Assembly (NCBI RefSeq): GCF_009602435.1
Contig: NZ_VZDQ01000011.1
Span: 1 to 64,000 of the forward strand
DNA: 64,000 bases
Origin: Sediminibacillus terrae
GTDB lineage: Bacteria; Bacillota; Bacilli; Bacillales; Amphibacillaceae
Direction: 5' to 3'
Shown here: piece by piece, positions 54,609 through 63,591 of the stretch
Numbering within the stretch: the first letter of the stretch is position 1
Layout of the letters: every line of letters begins with the position of its first letter
Translations under genes and position numbers: made by a program
Notes under the pieces: model-generated
Database searches by the model: none
Seen by the model: the letters and a program-made list of their open reading frames with translations, nothing else
What the model was told of the DNA's origin: nothing

Positions 54609-54906
54609 ATTCATCGTCCACCTTTCTCTTTTATATAAAAGTGCAATACCTCCAATGAGGAACACTTAAAAGCAGGATAAATCTACCATTTCCAGAATAT
54701 CAAAGACTTCTATTTGCCAACGCTCGACGAAGCAAGAACATTACATCCTATGTATCTTCCAATCCGTGAGCACACACCCATGGGCAAGAGGCAATATTCC
54801 TTATGCTACTATCTTCACAAACATAAATCTTTTCCTTTGTTGTGTCAAATAATTACCTTTCATGACAAGGGATTTGTCGTTATGATTTCGTGAAGCTAGC
54901 AATCTG

Positions 54907-55557
54907 TCATATCTTGGCCCTGGCATGTTTAACCGCCATCGTATATTTGGCAGCGACTTGTTCAATCTGAGTGAAGTTCCCTTCTCTGATCGCCTGATTG
55001 TCGACAAGATTTCCACCAGCTCCGACCGCAGCTGCTCCCGCTTTGATGAAATCGGCAGCATTTTCTATCGTAATGCCTCCGGTTGGAATCATTGTGATAT
55101 CAGGTAATGGTCCTTTGACATTTTTGAGGAAAGAAGGACCAACTGCCGAAGCTGGAAAAACCTTGACGATATCGGCGCCCAGCTTAACCGCTCTCATCGC
55201 TTCTGTCGGAGTCATGATTCCTGGAACAGAAACTTTGTCAAGAGCAACGGTTGCCTCGATTACTTCTTGTTCGAGAAGCGGACTGACAATAAACTGTGCC
55301 CCATGTTCTATGGCTGTTCTTGCGGAGGCCGCATCTAGAACCGTACCGGCACCGATCACCGCTTTCCCGGCGAACTTATTGCTTAGACTTTGAATGATTT
55401 GATTGGCATTTTCAGCATCAAGCGTTACTTCAAGTACATTTACCCCCCCGTTTATCAGCGATTCAGCCACTTTCTCTACATCTTTTCCCGGTACTTTACG
55501 AATAACAGCTATGACCCCATTTTCGACCATTTTCTTCATTATTGCAGCTTTTTCCAT
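54907..55557 (-). CDS. kdgA: 2-keto-3-deoxy-6-phosphogluconate aldolase
   Basis: 216 residues, class I aldolase TIM barrel. It splits KDPG into pyruvate and glyceraldehyde 3-phosphate. The Schiff-base Lys is in GADIVKVFPASAVG, the catalytic Glu in VLEVTLDAENA, and TGGITIENAADFIKAGAAAVG binds phosphate. AAGGAGG precedes the ATG. Last gene of the uronate operon, directly after kdgK. Confidence 0.94.
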   Translation of the reverse strand: MEKAAIMKKMVENGVIAVIRKVPGKDVEKVAESLINGGVNVLEVTLDAENANQIIQSLSNKFAGKAVIGAGTVLDAASARTAIEHGAQFIVSPLLEQEVIEATVALDKVSVPGIMTPTEAMRAVKLGADIVKVFPASAVGPSFLKNVKGPLPDITMIPTGGITIENAADFIKAGAAAVGAGGNLVDNQAIREGNFTQIEQVAAKYTMAVKHARAKI

Positions 55558-55577
55558 TTTTTCTGCCTCCTTATTGT

Positions 55578-56522
55578 TCAGCGCAAAATCTCCTTGTTTT
55601 CCTGCTCGCGATCGACTTGGTGCCAGAAAGGATATCCTTCCACATCACCGGCGACGGACAAAGCATAGGCCCCTATGCGGTTCCCCAACTTAACGGATTC
55701 GGCAAGCGTCCAACCACGAAGCTGTCCCGATATAAAGCCTGCTGCAAAACCATCTCCGGCTCCAACGGTGTCTATAATCCTGTCTACTTTGTACCCCTCT
55801 ACATAATCGGCTTCCCCCTTGGCAGCATAATAAGCACCAGCTGCCCCGAGTTTAATGACCACCACATCTGCACCGTTCTCCAACAGTTCTTCAGCTACTT
55901 TTTTTTCCTCGTTGTGGCCGGTCATCAGCTCGCCTTCATCTATTCCCGGAAGCACAATATCGCTTAGAGCTGCTATTTCCATCAACGTCTTCGCCGCTTC
56001 CTGTTCGGACCACAGCTTCAGACGGAGATTGGGGTCAAACACCACTTTTAAACCGTTCGCTTTAGCCAGGCGGATTGCTTCCAGGACTGTTTGTTTACAA
56101 GTTTCGCTTAAAGCTGGCGTGATGCCCGTCACATGAAGGTAGGCCGCCTGTTTTATGTATTCTTCATCTAGATCATCAGGTGTTAATCCGCTGGCAGCGG
56201 ACAGTTTTCGATAATAATATATTTTCGGATCGCCTGCAGAAAGCTTTTCTTTAAAAAAAACAGCTGTCGGCAATTTTTCATCAAAGGAGACCTTCGATGT
56301 ATCGACGCCTTCACCGCGAATGAAATTGCGGACAAACAAACCGAATTCATCGTTACCGAGCCGGCTGATCCAGCCTGCTTGATGCCCCAACCTCGTCAAG
56401 GCTATCGCCAGGTTTGACTCCGCCCCGCCGACGGTTTTATGGAAGCCGCTGACATAACGGAGCGGTCCTTCTGTATCCGGTGTGAATAGAACCATGCTTT
56501 CTCCTAGAGTTACCACATCCAT
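55578..56522 (-). CDS. kdgK: 2-keto-3-deoxygluconate kinase
   Basis: 314-residue PfkB-family sugar kinase. N-terminal VVTLGESMVLFTPDTEGPLR, GGAESNLAIALTRLGH, and the C-terminal catalytic DTVGAGDGFAAGFISG. It phosphorylates KDG to KDPG, feeding KdgA. It lies 14 bases after the DeoR-type gene and 20 bases before kdgA. Confidence 0.94.
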   Translation of the reverse strand: MDVVTLGESMVLFTPDTEGPLRYVSGFHKTVGGAESNLAIALTRLGHQAGWISRLGNDEFGLFVRNFIRGEGVDTSKVSFDEKLPTAVFFKEKLSAGDPKIYYYRKLSAASGLTPDDLDEEYIKQAAYLHVTGITPALSETCKQTVLEAIRLAKANGLKVVFDPNLRLKLWSEQEAAKTLMEIAALSDIVLPGIDEGELMTGHNEEKKVAEELLENGADVVVIKLGAAGAYYAAKGEADYVEGYKVDRIIDTVGAGDGFAAGFISGQLRGWTLAESVKLGNRIGAYALSVAGDVEGYPFWHQVDREQENKEILR

Positions 56523-56536
56523 GCCAAAATCCTCCT

Positions 56537-57301
56537 TTATTTTTTTGCAAGCAATACTTGAATGTTTTTTCCTTTTAGCTTCTGGTGAAAAGTCTTATCC
56601 AGACGATCATCCGTGACTATGACATCTACCTGGGCAATGTCGGCGAACTGGATGAGGGCCACTTTGCCGAACTTGGAAGAATCAGCGACAAGTGTCACTG
56701 TATCTGCACATTCTACGATTTGTTTTTTCCAATCTGCATGCAAACTGGTGAATACAGATAATCCTTGCTCCACCGATACACCCGTAGCTCCAAAGAACAC
56801 CCGGTTTACATGCAGCTTTTGCAGAAACTCGGTCGCCTGTGTGCCAAAAAGAGAGCTGGAATCGGCAATCCTCTCTCCACCCGGAACCAGAAGCTGCACT
56901 TTCGGTTTGGCTTGCAATACGTGAGCGATATTCAAATCATTCGTGATGACAGTGACATCCTTGTCTCCTAGCTGCTTGGCGATTTCCACTGTCGTACTGC
57001 CTCCGTCCATCAGGATTGTTTCTCCTGGCGAAATCAATTGAACTGCACGTCTTGCTATCGCTTGTTTTATCTCGTTTTGACTGGACTGCCGTTCCTCGAT
57101 CGGCAACAATCGTTCCTCTGACTCCACCAACATTGCTCCGCCGTGGATCCGGGTGAGCAACCCGCGGCTCTCCAGGGTTTCCAAATCGATTCTGATCGTC
57201 TTTTCGGTAACCCCTAATTGTTTGCTAAGAGCTGATACCTTGATAATCTTCTCTTTCTCCAGTTCAGCTAATATCTGTTGATAGCGTTCAATTGATAGCA
57301 T
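56537..57301 (-). CDS. DeoR-family transcriptional regulator
   Basis: 254 residues. The N-terminal DeoR HTH (RYQQILAELEKEKIIKVSAL, then LGVTEKTIRIDLETLESRGLLTRIHGGA) is followed by a sugar-phosphate-binding DeoRC domain with ILMDGGSTTVEIAKQL and FFGATGVSVEQG. Probably responds to a phosphorylated sugar of the pathway. ATG 57301 follows AGGAGGG. Embedded between the esterase and kdgK, so it likely tunes the distal part of the operon. Confidence 0.9.
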   Translation of the reverse strand: MLSIERYQQILAELEKEKIIKVSALSKQLGVTEKTIRIDLETLESRGLLTRIHGGAMLVESEERLLPIEERQSSQNEIKQAIARRAVQLISPGETILMDGGSTTVEIAKQLGDKDVTVITNDLNIAHVLQAKPKVQLLVPGGERIADSSSLFGTQATEFLQKLHVNRVFFGATGVSVEQGLSVFTSLHADWKKQIVECADTVTLVADSSKFGKVALIQFADIAQVDVIVTDDRLDKTFHQKLKGKNIQVLLAKK

Positions 57302-57381
57302 ATCAACCCTCCTGCAGTTACACATATTTTTAACCTACCATAATCGAGATAGAATGTCTTCATAGAACCTCTAGCGTTTTG

Positions 57382-58392
57382 CTATCTAAGCTGCTGTATA
57401 AGCCAGGCATAGGACTCGCTACCATCGACTTCATGACCGCCGTCGTGAATATGAAAATCAAATGCTCCTGGTTTGCCGTTTTGCTGATAAATCATTTCCA
57501 ATTGCGAGATAGCAAGGCGGGCACTTTCTACTGGAAAGAGTAGATCTTTTTCTCCCGATTCTATAAAAAACGGGCGCGGCGATATGAGTCCTAGCAAGCC
57601 TGGCAACTCAGATAGTTTTAGAATGCCAGGAAGATAGTTGTCCAGGCAATGAGGCTGCTGCAGAATGCTGTCCCGAAACAGACCTGGATACCCCGCCAAC
57701 ACCGTCGCCTTCAGTCTCTCGTCTAAGATCGCTGTAAAACCAGCTACTGCAGCCCCGCCGGAAAAGCCAAATACTCCTATATTACATGGAAGAACATCAT
57801 CAAAGGATGAAATGACATCTAGTAACTTTCCGGTTTCCCAAACCCTGGCACCTAGAAGTGTTTTTCCTTGCATTAAAAACAAACGGGCGAGCCGCTCACA
57901 CGACTTGTCTTTCCCTTCCTCGGCATCTATTTGAAAAATCCTTTCCCCAATGCCCAATAATGCCGGTACGAACACTTTACACCCCTGTTCCACCAATTGT
58001 AATGCATAGTCTGCCTGATTAGCTGAAATGGACTCGGTTTTCCCTTGTTTCGTAAGCCCGATGATTTGTTTGGGACCATAACCATGTCCGTGCAGGGCAA
58101 GGACAACTGGATAAGCCGCTTTTTCCTGCCTGGGTGTAAGCACATAGAAAGGAACCTCAAGCTGATTGCCTAATCGAACATGCATTCGTTCCCGCCGATA
58201 AGAGTCAAATTGCTCGACATCTTCAATTACAGGGCTCGACGTCGCTTTATCCCACTCGGAAAAATCCCCCAACAACTCTTTCAGTTTCTGTTTCAGCTCA
58301 AAGCACTTACTTTGATACTGTTCAAGCGCTGGTTTCTCAACGGTGTTCCTTGTATATTCATCATTGAAAAACCGCTCTAATGTCTTCCCCAT
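57382..58392 (-). CDS. Alpha/beta hydrolase, acetyl-esterase-like, in the uronate operon
   Basis: 336 residues, no signal peptide. The helical N-terminal part (1-110) is followed by an alpha/beta-hydrolase fold: oxyanion-side LALHGHGYG, nucleophile Ser in FGFSGGAAVAG, Asp region ESGEKDLLFPVE and catalytic His in IHDGGHEVDG. Context suggests removal of acetyl (or methyl) groups from pectin-derived oligouronides after uptake; substrate not proven. ATG 58392 has GGGGAG 9 bases upstream; a 7-codon extension is possible. Confidence 0.78.
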   Translation of the reverse strand: MGKTLERFFNDEYTRNTVEKPALEQYQSKCFELKQKLKELLGDFSEWDKATSSPVIEDVEQFDSYRRERMHVRLGNQLEVPFYVLTPRQEKAAYPVVLALHGHGYGPKQIIGLTKQGKTESISANQADYALQLVEQGCKVFVPALLGIGERIFQIDAEEGKDKSCERLARLFLMQGKTLLGARVWETGKLLDVISSFDDVLPCNIGVFGFSGGAAVAGFTAILDERLKATVLAGYPGLFRDSILQQPHCLDNYLPGILKLSELPGLLGLISPRPFFIESGEKDLLFPVESARLAISQLEMIYQQNGKPGAFDFHIHDGGHEVDGSESYAWLIQQLR

Positions 58393-58551
58393 TTTTTCCA
58401 ACTCCCCGATCATGTCTTCTTTTAATTAGCTGTTTCCGGGAAAAAGTTATTTCTCAGCTCAGGATAGTACATGCGGCATTATTACGACACACTCCTTCCG
58501 CCTGGAGCTGATGATGTAGAACTTCAAGGAAACGCAAAAGACGTTTGTAAT

Positions 58552-58589
58552 AAAAATCCGATTCACTGTTTAGAAACAATGAACCGGAT
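58552..58589 (-). terminator. Terminator after kduI
   Basis: An imperfect 16-bp stem (ATCCGATTCACTGTTT and partner) followed by TTTTATT on the minus strand. It suggests that the esterase-deoR-kdgK-kdgA part may have its own promoter or rely on read-through. Confidence 0.65.
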
Positions 58590-58619
58590 AAGGCTCGCTC
58601 AATTTTCTGTTGGAAAGGG

Positions 58620-59453
58620 TTATTTTAGTTCATCCATGGATACGCCGTCCATATCGGTAAATGTGTAATTTTCCCCTGCCATCGCCCAAATGAACGTATA
58701 GTTGTTGGTACCTACACCAGAATGGATGGACCATGGCGGTGAAAAAACGACTTGTTCATTTTTCATGACAATGTGTCTCGTTTCATCCGGTCGTCCCATA
58801 AAGTGAATGACACGGGAATCCTCCTCCATATCAAAATATAAATATGCTTCCATGCGGCGGTCATGAAGATGCGGTGGCATCGTGTTCCACATGTTGTTCG
58901 GCGCCAGAAGCGTCATCCCCATCATAAGCTGACAGCTTTGGATACCACCGGCATGGATATATTGATAGATGGTCCGCTTGTTGGACTGGCTGTCAGAACC
59001 CAAATGATTAGGCGTTGCTTCTTCAATGGCGATTTTTTTGGTCGGGTATTGTTTGTGGGCGGTCGCAGAGACAATATAAAACCGGGCAGGACTACTGCTA
59101 TCCTGGCTGGCGAAAGTTACATTCTCATGTCCGAGACCAACATAGACACAATCCCGTTTGTTCAATTCATACTTTTCTCCGTCAACTGTAACTATTCCGG
59201 TGCCATCGGCGATATTGATAATCCCCACTTCCCGTCTCTCCAGAAAATATTCTGTTTTAAGAAGATCGCCGGCTTCCAGCTTTAGCGCCTCTTTTACCGG
59301 TACTGCCCCTCCTGTGATCAGACGATCATAATGAGAGTAAACAAGGTTCAATTCTCCGATGTTAAAAAGGTTTTCCACTAAAAACTCTTTTCGGATTCTT
59401 TCTGTGTCGTAATGTTTCACATCTGTTGGATTGGTCGCATGCCTGATTTCCAT
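58620..59453 (-). CDS. kduI: 5-dehydro-4-deoxy-D-glucuronate isomerase
   Basis: 277 residues, cupin fold. It converts 5-keto-4-deoxyuronate (from unsaturated pectin oligomers) to 2,5-diketo-3-deoxygluconate. Opening MEIRHATNPTDVKHYDTERI, zinc-binding MPPHLHDRRMEAYLYFD and the C-terminal SIHSGVGTNNYTFIW are typical. GGAGAGG precedes the ATG. It is 25 bases after kduD. Confidence 0.95.
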   Translation of the reverse strand: MEIRHATNPTDVKHYDTERIRKEFLVENLFNIGELNLVYSHYDRLITGGAVPVKEALKLEAGDLLKTEYFLERREVGIINIADGTGIVTVDGEKYELNKRDCVYVGLGHENVTFASQDSSSPARFYIVSATAHKQYPTKKIAIEEATPNHLGSDSQSNKRTIYQYIHAGGIQSCQLMMGMTLLAPNNMWNTMPPHLHDRRMEAYLYFDMEEDSRVIHFMGRPDETRHIVMKNEQVVFSPPWSIHSGVGTNNYTFIWAMAGENYTFTDMDGVSMDELK

Positions 59454-59478
59454 TTCTTTTTCCCCTCTCCTTAATTTT

Positions 59479-60234
59479 TTATGAACTCATCCATCCGCCA
59501 TCTACGCATAGCACATGGCCATTCACATAATTGGCAGCGTCCGAGGCAAGAAATACCACGGCACCTTTTAAGTCATCCGGGGTTCCCCATCTGCCTTGCG
59601 GGATTCTCGATGTAATGAAAGCGTTACGTTCACTGTTTTCTCTAATTGGAGCTGTATTATCCGTGGCCATATATCCAGGAGCGATAGCGTTTACATTAAT
59701 CCCTTTGCTCGACCACTCATTGGCGAATGACTTCGTCAATCCGGCAACAGCGTGCTTACTAGCTGTATAGGCAGGCACCTTCAAGCCGCCCTGAAAGGAT
59801 AACATCGAAGCTACATTGATGATTTTTCCTGAACCATTCTCCAACATATGCCGTCCCAGTTCCCTGCTCAGCTGAAAAACTGCATGCTGATTGATATCGA
59901 TTACTTGATACCAGTCTTCGTCTGTAAAATCCTCCAAGTCCGATCGACGGATAATCCCGGCATTATTGACGAGAATATCAATGGTTCCTCCTAATTCAAT
60001 CGCTTCATCGGCAAGCTCGACTGCAGCCCTTTGGCGGGATAAGTCTTTGTTCAAACCATGGAAGGTTCGACCGACGGCTTCCACTTTCGTTTGGGTCTCA
60101 CGCAAATCGCTTGTCCCCGTTCCGATTATGTTTGCCCCAGCTTCTGCAAGACCGACGGCCATGCCCTGGCCAAGTCCCCTGGTGGCACCCGTCACTAGTG
60201 CGGTTTTACCTTTTAATGAGAATAGTTCGCCCAT
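59479..60234 (-). CDS. kduD: 2-dehydro-3-deoxy-D-gluconate 5-dehydrogenase
   Basis: 251-residue SDR. It reduces 2,5-diketo-3-deoxygluconate to KDG. TGATRGLGQGMAVGLAEAG (cofactor), NNAGIIRRSDLEDF, the catalytic Tyr-x3-Lys in AYTASKHAVAGLTKS and APGYMATDNTAPIRE are seen. ATG 60234 after GAGAGGAG; two upstream codons are not needed. Confidence 0.94.
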   Translation of the reverse strand: MGELFSLKGKTALVTGATRGLGQGMAVGLAEAGANIIGTGTSDLRETQTKVEAVGRTFHGLNKDLSRQRAAVELADEAIELGGTIDILVNNAGIIRRSDLEDFTDEDWYQVIDINQHAVFQLSRELGRHMLENGSGKIINVASMLSFQGGLKVPAYTASKHAVAGLTKSFANEWSSKGINVNAIAPGYMATDNTAPIRENSERNAFITSRIPQGRWGTPDDLKGAVVFLASDAANYVNGHVLCVDGGWMSS

Positions 60235-60345
60235 AACCAATCTCCTCTCTTGTTCCGTATCATTATGTTCGTTTTTGTTCGATATAGTTTGATTTTAACA
60301 AAGAATTGAAAGGATAACAAGACATATTTTCACCTTCGCCCTCAT

Positions 60346-61881
60346 TCACGATAACGAAGAGTAACTTTTTTGAAGCATTTGCGATATTGTACTCTTCATC
60401 CCCACAGAAAGGATTTGCTGGACATATTTGCCGACCGTCTGTGTCAGCTGCTCTATTTCGTTTAAGTCTTCGTCCCAAATGGCACGGTTCCCCAAAACGG
60501 AAAAAACAAATTCCTCGACACCGACCTTTTCCAGTCGGTATTCTTCCCAACTTTTCGCCAGTGCCTTGCTGACAACCTCACCTTCGCGAGTTTGATAGTT
60601 TTGCCCATTCCTTACGCCGACAATCCCGGTATCGTTGATATGTACCGGACGATAAAAGACGAGAATGGCCGCCAGGGCTAGAACCACGGATTCGGGAATA
60701 CGTCCTGTTTTCTCAGTGTATTTGATTAGAGTGGGAAGTAGTCTGGATTTGAATTTGGCCACGGCATTCATACTGATATCTTGAAGATAATGTCGATTAT
60801 ACGGATTCAAAAACCGGTGTTTTACCTCCTCGGCATAATCAAGTTTTTCCTGTTTGGCGAAAGGAAGTGTCTCACCGATTTCATCAAATCCACATTCGAC
60901 AAACATGCGAAGCGTTTCATCCTCCATGACATCCAGCACCGTATCTGCACCCGCCAGATAACCAGCAGAAGCAATCATTGTGTGAGGCCCATTCAGTAAA
61001 CGGACCTTCAATTCCCTGTATCGTTCTATATCTCCCCATTTAACATTCAAACCGGCTTGATCCAGGGGAAACACTTGCTTTATCTCTTCAGATCCGTCAA
61101 TACAAAATAAATGGTATGGCTCTCCCACTGTAAGAAAGGTATCTTCATAGCCGAGCTTACTTGAAAAATCTGCCGCATTCGATTTTGGATATCCTGTAAC
61201 AATCCGGTCGACCAGCGTATCGTAAAATCGATTGGCAGTTTCCAGCCACCGTAAAAAACCTTCAGACAGATTCCAATCCCTTGCAATCTGTTTAACAATA
61301 CATTTAAGCTTTCCGCCATTTTCCTCGATCAGCTCACAAGGAAGGATATGCACACCTGCATTTATGTCACCTGAAAAGTATCGATAGCGATGGTAAAGAA
61401 GAGCGGTTAGCTTTCCGGGAAAGGACATCGGCGAGGAATCATGCCGATAAGGTTCTTGCACATAGGTGATTCCCGCCTCGGTAGTATTGGAAATGATTAA
61501 TTCCAACTCTTCAGATGCAGCCGTTTCCAGTACTTGCCCCCATTCTTCATAAGGATTGATTCCTCTGGAAATAACAGGAACCACTTCTGCTTCGTCCACT
61601 TTCCTTCCATCGGAAATACCGCGAAGTATTGTGGTATAAAGCCAATCCTGTTCTTTAAGTTTCGGAAGTACACGCCCATGCGGGGTTGGCTGAACGGCCA
61701 CTACGGAACCATTGAAAATTCCTTGTTTGTTCATCTGGTGGATCATCCAATCCACAAATCCGCGGAGAAAATTCCCCTCCCCGATTTGCAGCACTTTTTC
61801 CGGGTGTTTTTTGTCAGATTTTCGGTATGTCTGTTCAGTAAACGATTCCTCCAGGGCTCTACAATTTAATTTGACCCCCAT
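60346..61881 (-). CDS. uxaB: Tagaturonate reductase (altronate oxidoreductase)
   Basis: 511-residue NAD-dependent polyol dehydrogenase. It reduces D-tagaturonate to D-altronate in galacturonate breakdown. Cofactor side VLQIGEGNFLRGFVDWMI, ISNTTEAGITY, and the substrate Lys region in KVRLLNGPHTMIASAGYLAG. Mannitol-dehydrogenase superfamily; the neighbour uxaA supports altronate rather than mannonate. Confidence 0.93.
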   Translation of the reverse strand: MGVKLNCRALEESFTEQTYRKSDKKHPEKVLQIGEGNFLRGFVDWMIHQMNKQGIFNGSVVAVQPTPHGRVLPKLKEQDWLYTTILRGISDGRKVDEAEVVPVISRGINPYEEWGQVLETAASEELELIISNTTEAGITYVQEPYRHDSSPMSFPGKLTALLYHRYRYFSGDINAGVHILPCELIEENGGKLKCIVKQIARDWNLSEGFLRWLETANRFYDTLVDRIVTGYPKSNAADFSSKLGYEDTFLTVGEPYHLFCIDGSEEIKQVFPLDQAGLNVKWGDIERYRELKVRLLNGPHTMIASAGYLAGADTVLDVMEDETLRMFVECGFDEIGETLPFAKQEKLDYAEEVKHRFLNPYNRHYLQDISMNAVAKFKSRLLPTLIKYTEKTGRIPESVVLALAAILVFYRPVHINDTGIVGVRNGQNYQTREGEVVSKALAKSWEEYRLEKVGVEEFVFSVLGNRAIWDEDLNEIEQLTQTVGKYVQQILSVGMKSTISQMLQKSYSSLS

Positions 61882-61908
61882 GCTTTCCCTCCTCTTTTGA
61901 ATGTCCGT

Positions 61909-63405
61909 CTATAAAATAACACCGTCTTTAAATATCGAAATTTCCTTAAAACCAAATTTTTCGTTGTTCGTCTGTTTGCTGCCTGAAGCGAGCTCGACTA
62001 TATAATCAAAAAATTCGTCCGTCAGTTCTTCTTTGCTTTTTCCTTCTACCAATGCACCTGCGTTAAAATCGATCCAGTTCTTTTTCTTCTCGGCGAGGGC
62101 TGAATTAGTGGAAATTTTCACTGTAGGGACCGGACCGCCAAAAGGGGTTCCCCGGCCAGTCGTGAAGAGGACAAGATGTGCTCCGGCAGCCGCTAGTGCT
62201 GTTGTGGAAACCAAATCGTTTCCAGGCCCCTGAAGCAAATTCAACCCTTCAGATGCCATCCTTTCTCCATATGGCAATACATCGACAACCTCCCCGAATC
62301 CGCCTTTCTGCACATTCCCCAACGATTTCTCTTCCAGCGTGGTAATCCCGCCTTGCTTGTTTCCAGGTGAAGGATTTTCATAAACATTCTGGTCATGGCG
62401 CAAAAAATATTCCTTGAAATCATTGACTAGATCGACGATTTTATGGAAAGTTTCATCGTCTTTCGCTCTGCTCATCAATATTGTTTCCGCCCCGAACATC
62501 TCTGGAACTTCGGTCAGGACGGTAGCACCACCCTGCTGAATCAGCTTATCTGAGAAGGCGCCGAGCAGCGGATTCCCGGTAATACCCGAAAAGCCGTCCG
62601 ATCCGCCGCATTTCAGTCCGACCTTCAATTTGGAAACTGGTAAAGTTTCTCTTTTGAAGGAACGGGCATAATCAGCCAGTTCATCAATCAAATCCAAGGA
62701 ATGCTCGATTTCATCAGTGGTCTCTTGCACACTGATGAATTTGACTCTGTCTTCGTCGAAATCCCCTATCACTTTTTTAAACTCAGCTATATAGTTGTTT
62801 TCACAGCCGAGGCCCATTACCAGTACACCTGCGGCATTCGGATGATGCACTAGGCTGCTCAATAATTTCTGTGTATTATGCAGATCATCTCCAAGCTGGG
62901 AACAGCCAAATAGATGCGAAAAGTGAAAAACCCCGTCAATTTGTTCATCTTTGTGCTGTTCATTGGCCATTTTCGCCACGACTTCTGCTGTTTTGTTAAT
63001 ACAGCCGACTGTGTTGATGATCCAGATCTCGTTTCGGATGCCGACTTCTCCATTTTTTCTGACATAACCTTGAAAAGTTCGTTCCGATTGTCCCTGACTC
63101 GTTACTTTATCTGTTGTCGGCTGGTATTCATAGTCCAATGTCCCCGACAAATTGGTCTCGACATTATGGGTATGCACCCACTCTCCGATTTCAATCGGGC
63201 TGGATGCCTTGCCAATCGGATAACCATATTTGACAACGTTTTCATTTCGAGGTATAGGTTTTCTTGCGAGTTTATGTCCAGCCCGGACTGCCTGCTGGAC
63301 AATGATTTCTTCCCCTTCGATTATAATGGATTCTCCCGGAGTCAAGTCCCGAAGGGCTATTGTTACATTGTCACGCTCATGTATCACGATAGTGGACTCA
63401 CGCAT
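61909..63405 (-). CDS. uxaA: Altronate dehydratase
   Basis: 498 residues, UxaA-SAF N-terminal domain (1-95) plus the large catalytic domain. It dehydrates D-altronate to KDG. Seen: GYVRKNGEVGIRNEIWIINT, SHLFGCSQLGDD, GLKCGGSDGFSGITGNPLLG and FTTGRGTPFG. First gene of the leftward uronate operon, starting 30 bases downstream of a palindromic operator; GGAGG precedes the ATG. Confidence 0.95.
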   Translation of the reverse strand: MRESTIVIHERDNVTIALRDLTPGESIIIEGEEIIVQQAVRAGHKLARKPIPRNENVVKYGYPIGKASSPIEIGEWVHTHNVETNLSGTLDYEYQPTTDKVTSQGQSERTFQGYVRKNGEVGIRNEIWIINTVGCINKTAEVVAKMANEQHKDEQIDGVFHFSHLFGCSQLGDDLHNTQKLLSSLVHHPNAAGVLVMGLGCENNYIAEFKKVIGDFDEDRVKFISVQETTDEIEHSLDLIDELADYARSFKRETLPVSKLKVGLKCGGSDGFSGITGNPLLGAFSDKLIQQGGATVLTEVPEMFGAETILMSRAKDDETFHKIVDLVNDFKEYFLRHDQNVYENPSPGNKQGGITTLEEKSLGNVQKGGFGEVVDVLPYGERMASEGLNLLQGPGNDLVSTTALAAAGAHLVLFTTGRGTPFGGPVPTVKISTNSALAEKKKNWIDFNAGALVEGKSKEELTDEFFDYIVELASGSKQTNNEKFGFKEISIFKDGVIL

Positions 63406-63434
63406 GTTTAACCTCCTGTATGATTAATTTGAAA

Positions 63435-63458
63435 AATAATAACAACGTTGTTATTATT
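63435..63458 (-). promoter_or_regulatory. 24-bp perfect palindromic operator
   Basis: AATAATAACAAC followed by its exact complement, with an AACGTT centre typical of LacI-family operators. It overlaps the -10 of the uxaA promoter, so it should act as a repressor site, most simply for the divergent LacI-type gene. Confidence 0.75.
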
Positions 63459-63484
63459 ATAGAGTGCAACGAATATTCTGTCAA
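63456..63484 (-). promoter_or_regulatory. Consensus promoter of the uronate operon
   Basis: Read on the minus strand: TTGACA (63484-63479), 17-base spacer, TATAAT (63461-63456). A perfect SigA consensus, which fits tight control by the overlapping operator. Confidence 0.85.
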
Positions 63485-63591
63485 TGGGAGCCTGGTGGCT
63501 GGCTGCCTTCTTCCGTATCTTGGCTTCGTTGTCTCCTGCACCCTGCCGTTATATACTTGGTATACATTTTAATCATAATGGAGGAACATTC

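Noticed and set aside
54801-55061. 86-codon minus-strand frame overlapping the 3' end of kdgA
   Set aside because: It is an out-of-frame shadow of kdgA running into the intergenic region; 54609-54906 is otherwise gene-free.
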